A stretch of 64,000 bases of DNA from Laburnicola sp. R22_1 (taxonomy: Eukaryota; Ascomycota; Dothideomycetes; Pleosporales; Didymosphaeriaceae), in contig JACONQ010000001.1 in assembly GCA_014281115.1 (NCBI GenBank), forward strand, positions 2,852,001 to 2,916,000, written 5' to 3'. The translations under genes were made by a program, and so were the position numbers. The number at the start of each line of letters is the position of its first letter. The stretch's first letter is position 1. The notes beneath the pieces are model-generated. The model was not told the origin of the DNA, made no database searches, and worked only from the letters and a program-made list of their open reading frames with translations. Shown here in pieces: positions 20,070 to 31,066 of this stretch.

Positions 20070-21362
20070 TCAGAGCTTCCAGAAGCGTACGGTCGAGTCT
20101 CCATCATGAGTAACTGCCATGTTCTTCTTACTCAACCACGAGAATTCCATATTACTTCCCCACACACGATCCGTAACACGATAGGTCCAGAGCCACCTGA
20201 CGTTCCTCTCAAAGTCATATAGGTACCAAACTCCTTGAGGCACCCCCCAGACAAGCTTTTTCCCATCAAGGAACGATAGCCGCCCAGGTGTGCAGTTCTC
20301 GGCTTCCCATTTCTGGACCACCTCTAGGGAGGCGATTTCGAAAATTTGCAGTCTACCATCATCACTCACGGCGAAGGTTTTGCTGTCGGGGCTCCAAACA
20401 AAATCTCGTGGCCGAGTGTTGAAGCCTTTGAGCTCAGTCGGGGGCGCGGTCATGTTGCTCAGAGTGTATATCTGTATGGCTTTCGAGACTACAATCATCA
20501 TGTATCTCCCATCCGGTGAGAACTGTGTAGCCAAGAGTCCAATGGTCTGCGCTGCGGGAAATCGGTAGATATTTTGGCCAGAGGTGACGTTCCACAGATC
20601 GACCGTCTTATCGCGGTAGCTAACGGATGCCAGATGAACACCGTCGGGGCTAAAGCTCAGGTAGGTAATGTCGGGTCGACCTTCGAGTGCGGCAACCGGA
20701 GTATCTGTGCCCTCCAAGTCATATATGTATCCGTCTAGAGACGCCACTTTACTTTGCTTGCTGATGTCACCGATCCCTCCTTGGTAGATAGACGACTCCC
20801 CAACAGGCTTGAGGTCGGAGGATAGATGAATGCGGACTGTAACACTTATATCATACTTGTCACTTGAGCCACCGACGAGCACATAATACCCGTCCTGTGG
20901 AGCGGGATGAAGCCTCACAGTCCAGGCGGGATTTCCGTCGGGCATCGCGAGGGTGAGGGTTGAGGCCGTGGAGTTCTTCTCCAGATCAATGAATCTAACG
21001 TGCGTTCCATTGAGCATTACAAGGTACTTCTCGTCCTGGGTGATCATGGATTCAAAGGTAACTTCAGGATCCGGTGTGTTGAACTGATAGTAGTAGTCTT
21101 CGGAGCCCCATTCTTTCGGATATCCAGGGGCCCATTGAGCACTAACATTGTTCTTCTTGAAGCTGGACGTTTCTTTCGGCACAAGAATATTTTTGACCAG
21201 TACTTTGTCATCGGGGAGCGAGAGAGATTTCGCTGCTTGCAGCAAGCTTGCAGAGGCCAGCAGAAGATAGGTGGCGATCATCGCAGATAGTCGAATCAGC
21301 GCTGGAATCAAGTGGCCGAAGAGAATGTCAGAACGGTTGAGCCTTGTAGAGAAAATGGCCAT
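20070..21362 (-). CDS. Secreted WD40 beta-propeller protein
   Basis: Single exon. From the first Met the chain is 430 aa, but Met28 (21281) starts a much better signal peptide (MIATYLLLASASLLQAAKS) and is the preferred start, giving 403 aa. The C-terminal half holds WD40-type blades, recognisable as YLSFSPDG...VDLWNV, ATQFSPDG...IQIYTL, FVWSPDS...LQIFEI and a last blade ending STVRFWKL. The N-terminal half is diverged but similarly beta-rich. Several Asn-X-Ser/Thr sites support passage through the secretory pathway. WD40 propellers are usually intracellular protein scaffolds, so an exported one is uncommon. No enzymatic motif is seen and the partner is unknown. Confidence 0.75.
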   Translation of the reverse strand: MAIFSTRLNRSDILFGHLIPALIRLSAMIATYLLLASASLLQAAKSLSLPDDKVLVKNILVPKETSSFKKNNVSAQWAPGYPKEWGSEDYYYQFNTPDPEVTFESMITQDEKYLVMLNGTHVRFIDLEKNSTASTLTLAMPDGNPAWTVRLHPAPQDGYYVLVGGSSDKYDISVTVRIHLSSDLKPVGESSIYQGGIGDISKQSKVASLDGYIYDLEGTDTPVAALEGRPDITYLSFSPDGVHLASVSYRDKTVDLWNVTSGQNIYRFPAAQTIGLLATQFSPDGRYMMIVVSKAIQIYTLSNMTAPPTELKGFNTRPRDFVWSPDSKTFAVSDDGRLQIFEIASLEVVQKWEAENCTPGRLSFLDGKKLVWGVPQGVWYLYDFERNVRWLWTYRVTDRVWGSNMEFSWLSKKNMAVTHDGDSTVRFWKL

Positions 21363-22553
21363 TTAAGGGTGGCGCCTTCTGAGGCTACCTTGTACTTTTG
21401 CGGAGCAAATCATAGTCGAGGATCATAGCGTGTTCGGGCCATTGGCCGATCTCTTTTAGTGGCTAAACATTCCTGTAGCATTTTAGGCATAACCCCACTC
21501 CATATAATGTACTTTTCAGAAGAGAAAGGTAATGTAGTTGAATCCACACATCGAGGTAGCAGGGTATTTTGCCGGTTAGCGTTACATTCCAGCGCCTCTA
21601 TGTTATGGGTTCGTACCCAGATAGCTGGAGACCGGAAGGCTGCCCCATTCTTTGATTGTTTCTGTAGGTCCAGTCCGCCGCTCGTATATGGTGCGGCATA
21701 TTTTGGTCATTGGTGATGTGTTTCATATAGCCGGCCGTTGTTGCGTCTCAGTGGTCTCTGCTGAATGGTACTGTAGGCGATTTCCATGTGTTCTAGTACA
21801 TGGCTAGTCAAGGTGATGTAGCAAACTCCATCGAGTATGCTTTATAAATAGGCTGCAATATTATCGAATTAGTAATGTTTGGGGTGTAGCAAATCGATTT
21901 TGGGGGGAGGCGCTATGCGACTGGGTGGGAAAATAACAAGCCAGCCGACCAGGGAACAGATGACAAGGTGACAATGCGGGGTAGAGCAGCTTCGGCTGCA
22001 CGTGTTGTACCAGTCCCCAGGCTCGGCTGGGGGCGTCCCTTTGCCAGACCCAAGGTCTCACCTCGTACGAGATGGGCATAGAACTGCTGTGTAATTTACG
22101 ATCCCTCATTTGGGTTTTATGTGGTTGGCCGAGGAAGTCGTAAAAATGACTGATAAGAGGCAGATTGACCCCAAAAAGGAATTCTACCTACCATACCTCT
22201 CCACCTTCCTCGGTTTCGGAGGCCTTGACAACGCAGTCAAGTAGGCATGAGCGTTCTCGATTTCATCCTAGAAGTCCAAGGTACAAAGGAGTAAGGAGAG
22301 TTAACTCGTACCCATGCATGATGCTGATCGTCGGCAGAGTATCCAAAAACTTTGTGTCGGTAGAGAAGGGTAAGCAGAGAGAAGTCGGAATCGGTCCACG
22401 GGCTCCGACCATTCATGTGACCGATGATTGAACTAAACTTTGACCAGACTAGCGGCTCTTAGTAGCCGCAGTTTCTCCACAAACAACAGTGCGTCACAGC
22501 CCAATCATGGATCCTTGAGAGAGAATGTAAATCTCAGCACGGAAGTCAGACCT
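21363..22553. other. Divergent intergenic region, no gene seen
   Basis: 1.19 kb between the start codons of the minus-strand WD40 gene and the plus-strand seven-exon gene. Frames at 21459-21716, 21861-22109 and 22165-22431 have no motif. It probably contains both promoters. Confidence 0.5.
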
Positions 22554-23983
22554 ATGGAGGATTCGGGCGATCGCATCGCGGACAAAGTACAGGCCCTGAG
22601 TGACATCGAGCTTGCCGTACTACTCTGCCTCATTACCGACCAACATTGCATAATCGAAGCGGAAAAGCAGTCGCTGGATGATTTGGAGCAGGAGATCGGA
22701 CTTGTATGTCATACCTACGGTAGGCGGGTTGCGCTACGGATGCACGCTGATGATGGCAGATCGCCCGCAACGTTTTCGGGCTGACCTGGGCGGTACTCGA
22801 ATGCTCTGAGCATACTACTTTGGACGATTTTGGAACGGGAATTCTCGTGAATGAGGATGCTGACGATATCTTCGGTACCGCAAACGAGGCTGCAAGGGGC
22901 GATGTACGTAGCTAGGGCTTCGGAGGTCACGTTCAGGAAGGGATCTGTTAACCGCACTCTAGTACTCAACACAGCAATGCTCGTCGAAGAAAACCGACGA
23001 ACGAGTACCGAGGTCCGCTATCCCATTTACACCATTAGACAGTCGCAACATCGCCAACGTTGTCGTCGCGAAGAACCTCAACCGGACAAGCACCCAGGTT
23101 CAGGTACAAGCTCTTGAGGTATTATGCGTCCAAGTGCATGCAATGTAAGATATATTAACACTCTTTTAGCTTATTCGCGGCAAGAGGAATTTTACTAGAA
23201 CGGCTGTACATGCTGCTCCGAGACCGTTTTTGTTCATCGCTCTAAGTGTTGGAGGGACGGCTCGACTATCTCTCCATTTGGTATGTACCGGCACTTCACC
23301 TAGTCTCTGCTTCTTTTTCTTCTTCTTACCTACTACAGCGCGATCAGTTCTTTATATCCCATAGACATCAGGCAGAGGATGGACTGCCAAATGTCGAAGA
23401 AGTTCAAGTTAAAGATGCTGTGCTTGACGACAACGCATCCACGGCATCGGTCGTCCGGCCACGTACGGAGATATTCGAGAAGCGAGAAGGCTCCTTGGTC
23501 TTTTCAGAAGGGGTAATTGGACATGGTTGATTCTCTGGTAACAGGCGGTTGACGCATGGCAGGACTTGAAGGAGCTATCGGACCTCATAGCGAAGGTCCG
23601 AATCAGCTCCGAAGTGCGAGCGTACCTTCACAACATGGTCGTTTTTATGAGACTGCATCGAGCAGTCGAAGGAGGCATATCAGCCATGGCGACGCGTCAT
23701 TTTGGCATTTTGTCGCAGTAAGCTCGTACGTGCTTCCCTTTTTCGCAATACTAATAGGTCCAGCGCCCTCGCCCCGCTCCATGGGCTCTCTTACGTCACG
23801 CCTTCTTTGGTCGCGCTCGCCGCTCGTAAAATATATCCACACAGAATCGTCATCACGTCTCCCGAAAACGAGCGAAGCATGCAATGGGGCAGCTCGTTGG
23901 ATGCTGTCAGGGCGGTTCTTGAGGGCGTTACGGCTGATGATGTGGTCGAGGAGGTGCTCCAGTCGGTCGAAGTACCATTGTAG
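22554..23983 (+). CDS. Fungal 'magnesium chelatase ChlI-like' family protein, 7 exons
   Basis: Exons 22554-22703, 22760-22903, 22963-23118, 23170-23280, 23339-23512, 23563-23717 and 23764-23983; 369 aa. All six introns are 46-59 bp with GT-AG ends. The order matches, as I remember it, an ascomycete family annotated as magnesium chelatase: an N-terminal SDIELAVLLCLITDQHCIIE block, an ANVVVAKNLN segment, LIRGKRNFTRTAVHAAPRPFLFI cut by an intron, then the AAA-lid-like block EVRAYLHNMVVFMRLHRAV and LAPLHGLSYVTPSLVALAARK, ending VLQSVEVPL. No Walker A (GxxGxGK) is present, so it is not an active ATPase by sequence. Filamentous fungi have no chlorophyll pathway, so the inherited name is misleading. 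Intron 5 could end at 23544 or 23562 and intron 6 at 23757 or 23763; both keep frame, and I took the longer introns. Confidence 0.8.
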
Positions 23984-24273
23984 CTTGATAAGCGAGGGCA
24001 ACACACTGGACTCCAACTGTTGTCCTGCAAAGGGTAGTATTCCATCTGCGTGTCATTATCTTTTCGATTGATGAGTAAGGCTAATTATGTCATGGCCAAA
24101 TCGGGTAACGCGGGGCGCGGGGTCCACTAGTGCAGCTTCACGGGCATACACATAGCAGGCGCGTTTGCTCACACTGAGTGCATGAATGCTCTACCTCAGG
24201 CAAATATATAGAGTCGTACGGTAAAGGGGCCGACGCCCGCTTGGCCTTCCATCTCCTCTTCCCCATCTCGATC

Positions 24274-25846
24274 ATGGTTGCCGAGTCTTGTACTGAGCAG
24301 GACTCTAAGCCCCAGGCCCTGGTGGAGGTAATGCGCAAAGGTCCGAAAGTCGGCATCTGTCAAGCTAGCATCCACTCTGAGGACGAACCTGCGGAGCACG
24401 ACACCAGCAGCGTAAACAGCGACCAGGATGGCCAACAGGCGCTGGAGGTCGTCTTTGAACCCAGCGACATCCGCCGCCGCAGGTCGTCACTTGTTGCTTC
24501 GGCGGCGTCGCGCCCTGACAACCATCGCCGAAAGACGCAATGCTTCGTGCATACCCTCCTCGAAAAGCACCATGGCATTGCCGAACAAGACCACAGCGCG
24601 TCCTACGAGGGCCTTGCACAGGAGCGCATAATAGACAAAGACCCACATGGCCACGCCGAGCAGTCGCACTACTCGCGCCTCCTGACCAAGAAGCAGATAT
24701 CGGACATGGCCTTTGGCATCCGAGAGCTGTCCAAGAAGCTCGCGCAGATACGCGTACGGCTGCATGTGCGGAATGTCTTCATCCTCGCAAAGGCCCACGA
24801 CGAGACGTTGATCAAGCATACGCGCGAGACTACGGATTGGCTGTTGGCCAAGGACTCCAAGTACAAGGTCTATGTCGAGGACACGCTGGAAGATAACAAG
24901 CTGTTCGACGCAAAGGGGCTGTTGGAGCGGAATCCTTCCTATGGGGGCAGGCTGGAATTCTGGACGAACGAGCTGTGCCGCGAGAAGCCGCAGATGTTCG
25001 ATATTGTGCTGGCGGTGAGCATCTCGTGCAACTAAATGTAGCCCTAGAGCTAATGAATGGCAGCTAGGCGGTGACGGCACAGTGCTCTACGCGTCGTGGC
25101 TCTTCCAGCGCATCGTCCCACCCGTCCTAGCCTTCTCAATGGGCTCCCTCGGCTTCCTCACCAAATTCGACTACGAGACCTACCCCTTCACGCTCTCTCG
25201 CACCTTTGATGAAGGAATCACTGTCAGTCTGCGGCTGCGTTTCGAAGCCACAATCATGCGCTCGCAGAGCCGGGACAACGGCGCGCGTGATCTGGTCGAG
25301 GAACTCATCGGAGAAGAAAGCGAAGACCATTATACTCACAAGCCAGATGGGACGCATAACATTCTCAACGAAGTCGTGGTAGATCGAGGTCCCAATCCGA
25401 CCATGTCGAGCCTCGAGCTTTTCGGCGACGACGAACACTTCACTACAGTCCAAGCAGACGGCGTCTGCATCTCGACACCCACCGGCAGCACAGCATACAA
25501 TCTTGCAGCAGGCGGCTCGCTTTGTCATCCTGATAACCCCGTCATTCTAGTCACTGCCATATGTGCACACACGCTCTCTTTCCGGCCCATCATTCTGCCC
25601 GACACGATCGTCTTGCGCGCCGGTGTGCCGTATGATGCACGAACAAGTTCATGGGCAAGCTTCGATGGCAGAGATCGCGTCGAGCTAAACCCTGGCGACT
25701 ACGTGACTATCAGCGCGTCGAGGTTCCCGTTCCCAAGCGTGCTGCCGCTGGATAGAAAGAGCAAGGACTGGATCGACAGCATTTCAAGGACGCTGCAATG
25801 GAACAGTCGGCAAAGGCAAAAGGGTTTCAAGGATTGGACGTCGTAG
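24274..25846 (+). CDS. NAD+ kinase (ATP-NAD kinase)
   Basis: Two exons, 24274-25014 and 25064-25846, with a 49-bp intron (GCG/GTGAGC ... GGCAG/CTA); 507 aa. The splice restores LGGDGTVLY (GGDG at about 249-252), the ATP/NAD-binding motif. Downstream are SMGSLGFLTKF, the NE.VVDRG strand and STPTGSTAYNLAAGG, all diagnostic. The enzyme makes NADP+ from NAD+ and ATP. The ~245-residue N-terminal part is partly low-complexity with a basic RRRR stretch, then a helical region typical of fungal cytosolic NAD kinases of the Utr1 type. There is no mitochondrial presequence, so it is probably not the Pos5 type. The frame is open from 24178, but the Met at 24274 is the likelier start. Confidence 0.92.
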
Positions 25847-27039
25847 GTGTGGGCTCACGTCAATTATGATAGATGGTTCTGGTCAGCCTGTTGAAATAGA
25901 GGGCAGTGGCGCAATATAGAGAGCATGCATTAACTCTGGCGATGGAAAATGACAAGCCGGTATCTCGTTAATTCTTTTAATGACAAATCGTATGCCTCGT
26001 CACCCCAATCCCGCCTCGCACCGGCCCCCAGCAGAAAAATCAGACATTCTTATCACGGTCTGTATACTCAGCCTTCATCTGTATCTGCATGAGATCAGTG
26101 TTTGTATTCGGGCGGCCGACGTGTGTAGACAACTGTACTCGACATGTAGTCGCAGAAAGTGAATGGATAGATATCAAGGGGGATCTCTTTGAACTTCCTG
26201 CCCCGTAGTTTACTTTCAGACCATCCTCCTTCCAGCATCCATTAGTCATCACTCACGTGATATCAGTTTAGTGCACCATGCCCGTGCACCTGTCAGTAAC
26301 CACTCCATACTCACATGCTGTAAGTACATGTGACGCATCACTATAGGCAAACAATGAACTATTGCATCACTGCACAATATCCATAATCAAAATTTCCGTC
26401 AAAGCATGTTTGAGAATCAGTCTTGTGTTAAAGACTTTATGATAGCCATTTCCGAACGGTGGTGTATTTATACATGATCTCAGCGGTCGGCTGCTCAGAT
26501 GAATCGGACATGCGCCTCTAAAACACATTGGAGTGATGTACTGACCTTTCGAAGCTTGACATGTGTAGTAAGTTTAACAATTGGCCTCATGTCATACCGG
26601 GATGGTACCAGGTGAGTGCAGGCTTACCCTAAGCTGAATACCTCAACCTGGCATGTTCCATCAGATACACGGGACAACATTAACACAGGTTAAATGGGGT
26701 ATGCCCCTCAAATCGCTTGCGGTAGCTCGGTTATGATGGGACGTGCGACCTCAGTATGTAGAATTTTTGATATTCAAAGTCTCCTAACGCGGACTATGAA
26801 ACTAGCCAAACCGACCGCCAGGGAAGTGTTAGTAGGACACGAGGCCCAAAAAAGAGGAAAGAGGCAATGTTTTAAGTCCAAGTCATACCATAGAAAACCG
26901 AGCGCCCATGCCAGCTCCGCTTGACCAAACCGCCGTCTTCCTATCCGAACTTGCACGCAGCTAAGGCTGTCCAATTGAGGGGGCCCAGGGATGGTCGAAC
27001 AAAATCCCATCGAGCGGCACCTAACCGTGTGCGGAAGCC
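25847..27039. other. Intergenic, no gene seen
   Basis: 1.19 kb between the convergent stops of NAD kinase (plus) and the small minus-strand gene. Stop codons are frequent in all frames and no motif was recognised. It is rather AT-rich compared with the neighbouring genes. Confidence 0.5.
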
Positions 27040-27745
27040 TCAGTGACCCGCCGAGTGGATGTTGCTCGAGCCACCATAGTTGCGAGGGTGAGTCGGATTG
27101 GAGTTTCCGTTCACAGCCGCACTAGCCGATCCTGCACCGTTGGGATTCGCAGGCGTACCGCCCGTGAAGTGCTCGTCAGACTGGTGCATGGCGTCTCGAA
27201 GAGCTTCCTCATCTTCGGCGTCTTCGAGGATCAAAGAGCCAATCAGCTTTTCACAGCTCTTCCTCAGCCCATTCATTGCCGTCTCGCGGTGGCGCGACAA
27301 TTGCCCCACAATGACCTGGCGCTGTCCGAAATAGACACTCATGATGAAGCCCTCGCCATCGTCGACGCTACCTGTAACGATGGACACATCGTCATCAGGG
27401 ACGACCGCGAAGTTGAAAGCTGGGTAGGCGGTCGGATCCTTGATACTCTTGGACTGGAGGCGACGGAGGAAGAAAGTAATATTGTCTAGACAGTAAATAT
27501 GGTCCGCTCAAAGTACGTTGATGGGGAGAATTGTGATGGGGTTCATGGGTGTACTTACTGATCAGTGATTCGACTTCCGTGGGGTGGAGGGTGGTCGGGA
27601 CCTCGAGCCAGTTGCCTGATGGCAGATTTGTTGTTAGCATGCTGCGTGCAACGTGGGCGAGGGAGAGTAGTAGGGTAGATGCCATGGATGAAGCTGCTGC
27701 AAGCAACTTCCAGTCCTTACTTACAGAGTCGCAACTGTAGCCCAT
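27040..27745 (-). CDS. Unrecognised 175-aa protein, three exons
   Basis: Exons 27745-27721, 27615-27559 and 27485-27040, total 175 codons plus stop. The first exon is only 25 bp and uses the downstream of two overlapping donors (TAA/GTAAGG) to stay in frame; the first exon is therefore the least certain part. The middle ~100 residues look like a small folded domain (ITFFLRRLQSK, FNFAVVPDDDVSIVTG, then a helix with SRHRETAMNGLRKSCEKLIG). The last ~45 residues are Asn/Gly/Ser/Pro-rich and probably disordered. No signal peptide or membrane segment is seen. I do not recognise the family; the compact fold and clean splicing suggest a real conserved protein. Confidence 0.6.
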
Positions 27746-27895
27746 CGTAGTGGGCGGCTCCTCGCTCCATGTTGTGGGTGAGCAGGTAGTTGGAGGAAGG
27801 GGCGAGGTGATATTTATACGGAGGGCAAGGCGCGTTGCAGACACTAGACCAAAGGGAAAGAGCAACAAACGCTAGGAAAGTGGAGGAGAGAGTAG

Positions 27896-27988
27896 CAAGG
27901 TGAAAGTGAAGGTAGGAGTGAAGGTGAAAGTGAAGGTAGAAGTAAAGGTGAAAGTAAAGGGTGAAGGGAAAGGTGAAAGTGAAGTGAA
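27896..27988. repeat. Imperfect GTGAAGGTGAAA-type purine tract
   Basis: About 15 imperfect hexamer units of GGTGAA/AGTGAA/AGTAAA type. On the coding strand of the adjacent minus-strand gene this is a CT-rich TTCACC tract about 150-245 bp upstream of the start codon. A similar tract lies at 61194-61218. Confidence 0.75.
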
Positions 27989-27999
27989 GCAATCAAGCC

Positions 28000-28460
28000 T
28001 ATAGTCCTAATCAATTATCACACCGCGTGTTACCCTAGGGTAGGCAATACAAAGGCTAGATGTATTTTAAATCTGGTCCTGCAGCCGTATGTGATTGTAG
28101 AGTCTTGCTCTTTCCTCGCGATGCCAGCCACGATCCTGTCTCTGTAGTGAAGGTGAGGCAATGCAGCCTGCTGTATCAGGACGAAAGCCTGGTCAATCAG
28201 CACACCGCGTGTTACCCCAGGATGGGCAATACGAAGGCCAAATACACTTTGATCTTAGCCGTATGTGATGGTGGAGTCTTGCTCCTTCCTCGCGATGCCA
28301 GGACTGCTCCTCCTCGATCCTGTCTCTGTAGTGAGGGTGAGGCAATGCAGCCTGCTGTATCAGGACGAAAGCCTGGTCAATCATCACACCGCGTGTTAGC
28401 CCAGGATGGGCAATACGGAGGCCAAATACACGTCAATCTTGGCCGTATGTGATCATGGAC
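28000..28460. repeat. Tandem repeat block, ~174-184-bp unit
   Basis: The marker GCCGTATGTGAT recurs at 28084, 28258 and 28442 (spacings 174 and 184). Between the markers are near-identical stretches such as GCAATGCAGCCTGCTGTATC (in two copies) and CACACCGCGTGTTA (in three). The first, partial copy differs mostly by G/A and C/T changes. A diverged single copy lies at about 37268-37335. Confidence 0.85.
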
Positions 28461-28839
28461 ACTTGCTTACCAGGACTCTCCTCCTCGATCCGACGGCCTG
28501 CCGCTGCGTCTCATCCCGCCATGCAAACTACCACCGATACATCGTCCGGTTCAACGTGCGGACAGTACCATGGTACCAATGTCGCTGTGCGTCGCGCACA
28601 TATTCGGGAGCGCCATGTCGATGTGGTTCGTGGCATGGAGTTGAGGCCCCCACTCGGCGCCGCAGCGGCCGTGCTTGGCTGGGCGCGGACCTGGCGCTCC
28701 TGAAACAAACACCCTGCGCCTGGCCATCTCCTTGACAACCACGAACCACGGCCCACTCCCCCGCGGCCGCTTCCCAGTCTGCACACTCACTTACTCAGTC
28801 CTCCGTTAGCCACGGCCGTTCTCTCTCATCCGCGACAAG

Positions 28840-29944
28840 ATGGGCTTCGGCGACTTCACCTCGATATGCAAGAAGACGGCCATACCGCTATGCGCCCTCG
28901 TCGGCCACCAGGACATCAGCGGCGGCCGCGGCATCCAGGCCGACTGCTACTCGCGCACCATTGAGCTGGCCAACACGCTCATTTTCCAGGTCGCCAACGA
29001 CTTCATGCACATCCTCGCCCTCGTCATGACCGTCATCATGATCATCCACGTGCGCTCCAAGTTCACTGCTGTCGGTACGTATGCCGTGCTTCGAGCGTGG
29101 CCAGCGGCAGCCAGGCACTGACACGCGCCAGGCCGCAAAGAGATCACGTCCTTCTTCTACATCTACATGGCCCTGACCATCGTGTCGCTCATCCTCGACG
29201 CCGGCGTCAGCGCGCCCGGCTCCGCTTCATACCCCTACTTCGCCGCCGCCCAGAACGGGCTCGTATCCGCCCTCTGCACCTGCCTGTTGATCAACGGCTT
29301 TGTCGGCTTCCAGCTGTACGAGGATGGGACTACACTCTCCGTCTGGCTGCTGCGACTCTGTTCGCTCGCCATGTTCATCGCCGGCGGTGCCGTGTCTCTG
29401 CTCACCTTCAAGAACTGGGCTGGCATGAGCGCCAAGAACCCGGTCGGTGTCTTTGTGGTTACCTACATCGTAAACGCCATCTGTCTTTTTGTCTACGTCT
29501 GCAGCCAGATCCTGCTGGTCATGGGAACGCTCGAGGACCGCTGGCCGATAGGCGACATTACTTTTGGTGTCTTCTTCTTCGTCATTGGCCAGGTGATACT
29601 CTACGTCTTCAGCGACACCATCTGCAACGGCGTGCAGCACTATTTGGACGGTCTCTTCTTTGCCACCATTTGCAACCTGCTAGGCGTCATGATGGTCTAC
29701 AAGGTGGGCTTCTCCTCGTACGCATACCGCATACTCAATCGCTTACTCTATACAGTACTGGGATTCCATCACCCGCGAGGATCTCGAGTTCTCCGTAGGC
29801 GTTAAGGCGCATAACTGGGAAGTCAAGGAGCTCCTGCCCGAGGAAGACAAGCGAGGTACCGTGTACAATGAGTCGGAATACACCCCTTCGGTCTACCACC
29901 AACCTCACCACCGCGCCTCGCACTACTCATCTGTGGGACACTGA
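28840..29944 (+). CDS. CHS7: Chitin synthase export chaperone Chs7
   Basis: Three exons, 28840-29074, 29132-29703 and 29756-29944; 331 aa. Chs7 sits in the ER membrane and is needed for folding and ER exit of class IV chitin synthase (yeast Chs3). The start MGFGDFTSICKKTAIPLC is the family's highly conserved N-terminus, followed by the Cys-containing lumenal loop and about seven membrane segments, with IELANTLIFQVA, GFVGFQLYEDGT, QILLVMGTLEDRWP and VFSDTICNGVQHYLDGLFFA as landmarks. Joining exon 2 to exon 3 restores VYKYWDSIT. The second intron has an unusual GTGGGC donor. The C-terminal tail is cytosolic and His/Ser/Tyr-rich. Confidence 0.95.
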
Positions 29945-31066
29945 TCCTTTTATCTTCAATTTTTTGTTATTTGGCGGTTCGAAAATATCCCTTCTGATGA
30001 TGCGCTTGCATGGTACGGAGTTTGGCGCAATAAGATCGCATAATCAGCAATACGGAACGTTTATGGAACCGTCATTGTCCTTCAGGTGTTAGCGTTTGAT
30101 ATGGGAAGCAAAGGGTCTGGGGCTGTGTATAGCAGGACTGCCAAGGTATTTGGACAGGAAACGAATGATATTGATAGCTCGTATATAGTAATAGTAGTTA
30201 AATCTAATCTCCACAGCAGATTCCTCCTTCAATCCCGCTACGTGGTAGTCAAATCAAGTACATAGGCTTGAACGAATGCCCAACGTACTTTCGAATTAAT
30301 GACTCATCGCAGCACTGCTGAGGCCTCGAGACGAGCCATCCACTATCAAGTCGTCCCTGCGAAAGAGCATGTTCGACGATGTCGCCTGGTCGCAAGCAGC
30401 TCAACAGGCGAAATTCGTGTCGTGGCCGCGGCATATATCGCGCGGATAATGAGGGTATCTGAACGCCTCGTGGCGAGCCCACATATATGGATTCTTGGGG
30501 CAGGCACCCACCGGCATGTCCTATTACGGCAAAGCCGGCGCAAACACCATGCGTTTCTCACGATGATGCCTTCGAACCTTTCTGCTTTTAGTATATCGGA
30601 CGCGTTCTAGAGTGGGCGTCGTTATGCGCTCTTTGCCGGTGCCCTATTTCGTAGTTGCGAGGATGAATGCGTCTTGCCGCGCCATCGCGGAGGCGGGGTG
30701 GATGATCAAGGCGGGGCAGGGTGAGCTTTATGTACTGTCTATAGCCGTTGCCCGGACCCGTATGCCATTTCTCCCTTCTCGTTCCGACAATTCGATCAGG
30801 AGTGAAAATCATCGCAAACCTTTCGGTACACATCTTGAGTTTTGTATGACGAGTCAACTATTTAAATATATTTGGAGCCATTGCTGGATTCTCTAGTACG
30901 TAGGTGTCCTCTTGGCCGTAAAGGCTCCCAACTACCGAGCAATGCCGTTGACGATTACAGATACCTTATTATTGACCAAACCGCCGGTTTATGAGAGTTC
31001 GAAGTCAGTTGCATCAGTTTCTATATCTCTAGAAAAGAGTTGAATCTCAGCTCTCCCTCATCCACC
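29945..31066. other. Intergenic, no gene seen
   Basis: 1.12 kb between CHS7 and the dihydroxyacetone kinase gene, both on the plus strand. Frames at 30299-30610 and 30612-30896 are mirrored by minus-strand frames and lack motifs. The right end should be the kinase promoter. Confidence 0.5.

Larger units (their letters stand above)
27746..28839. promoter_or_regulatory. Divergent region between the 175-aa gene and CHS7
   Basis: 1.09 kb between two start codons on opposite strands. It holds a purine-rich GGTGAAAGT-type tract (27896-27988), a tandem repeat block (about 28000-28460) and then ~380 bp of ordinary sequence before CHS7. Open frames here are side effects of the repeats. Confidence 0.5.

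Noticed and set aside
23513..23544. 32-bp intron in the magnesium-chelatase-like gene
   Set aside because: Too short for a spliceosomal intron; the next acceptor (23562) gives 50 bp and also keeps frame.
28000..28460. CRISPR-like array
   Set aside because: Repeats are long (~180 bp), adjacent rather than spaced by unique spacers, and the genome is fungal.
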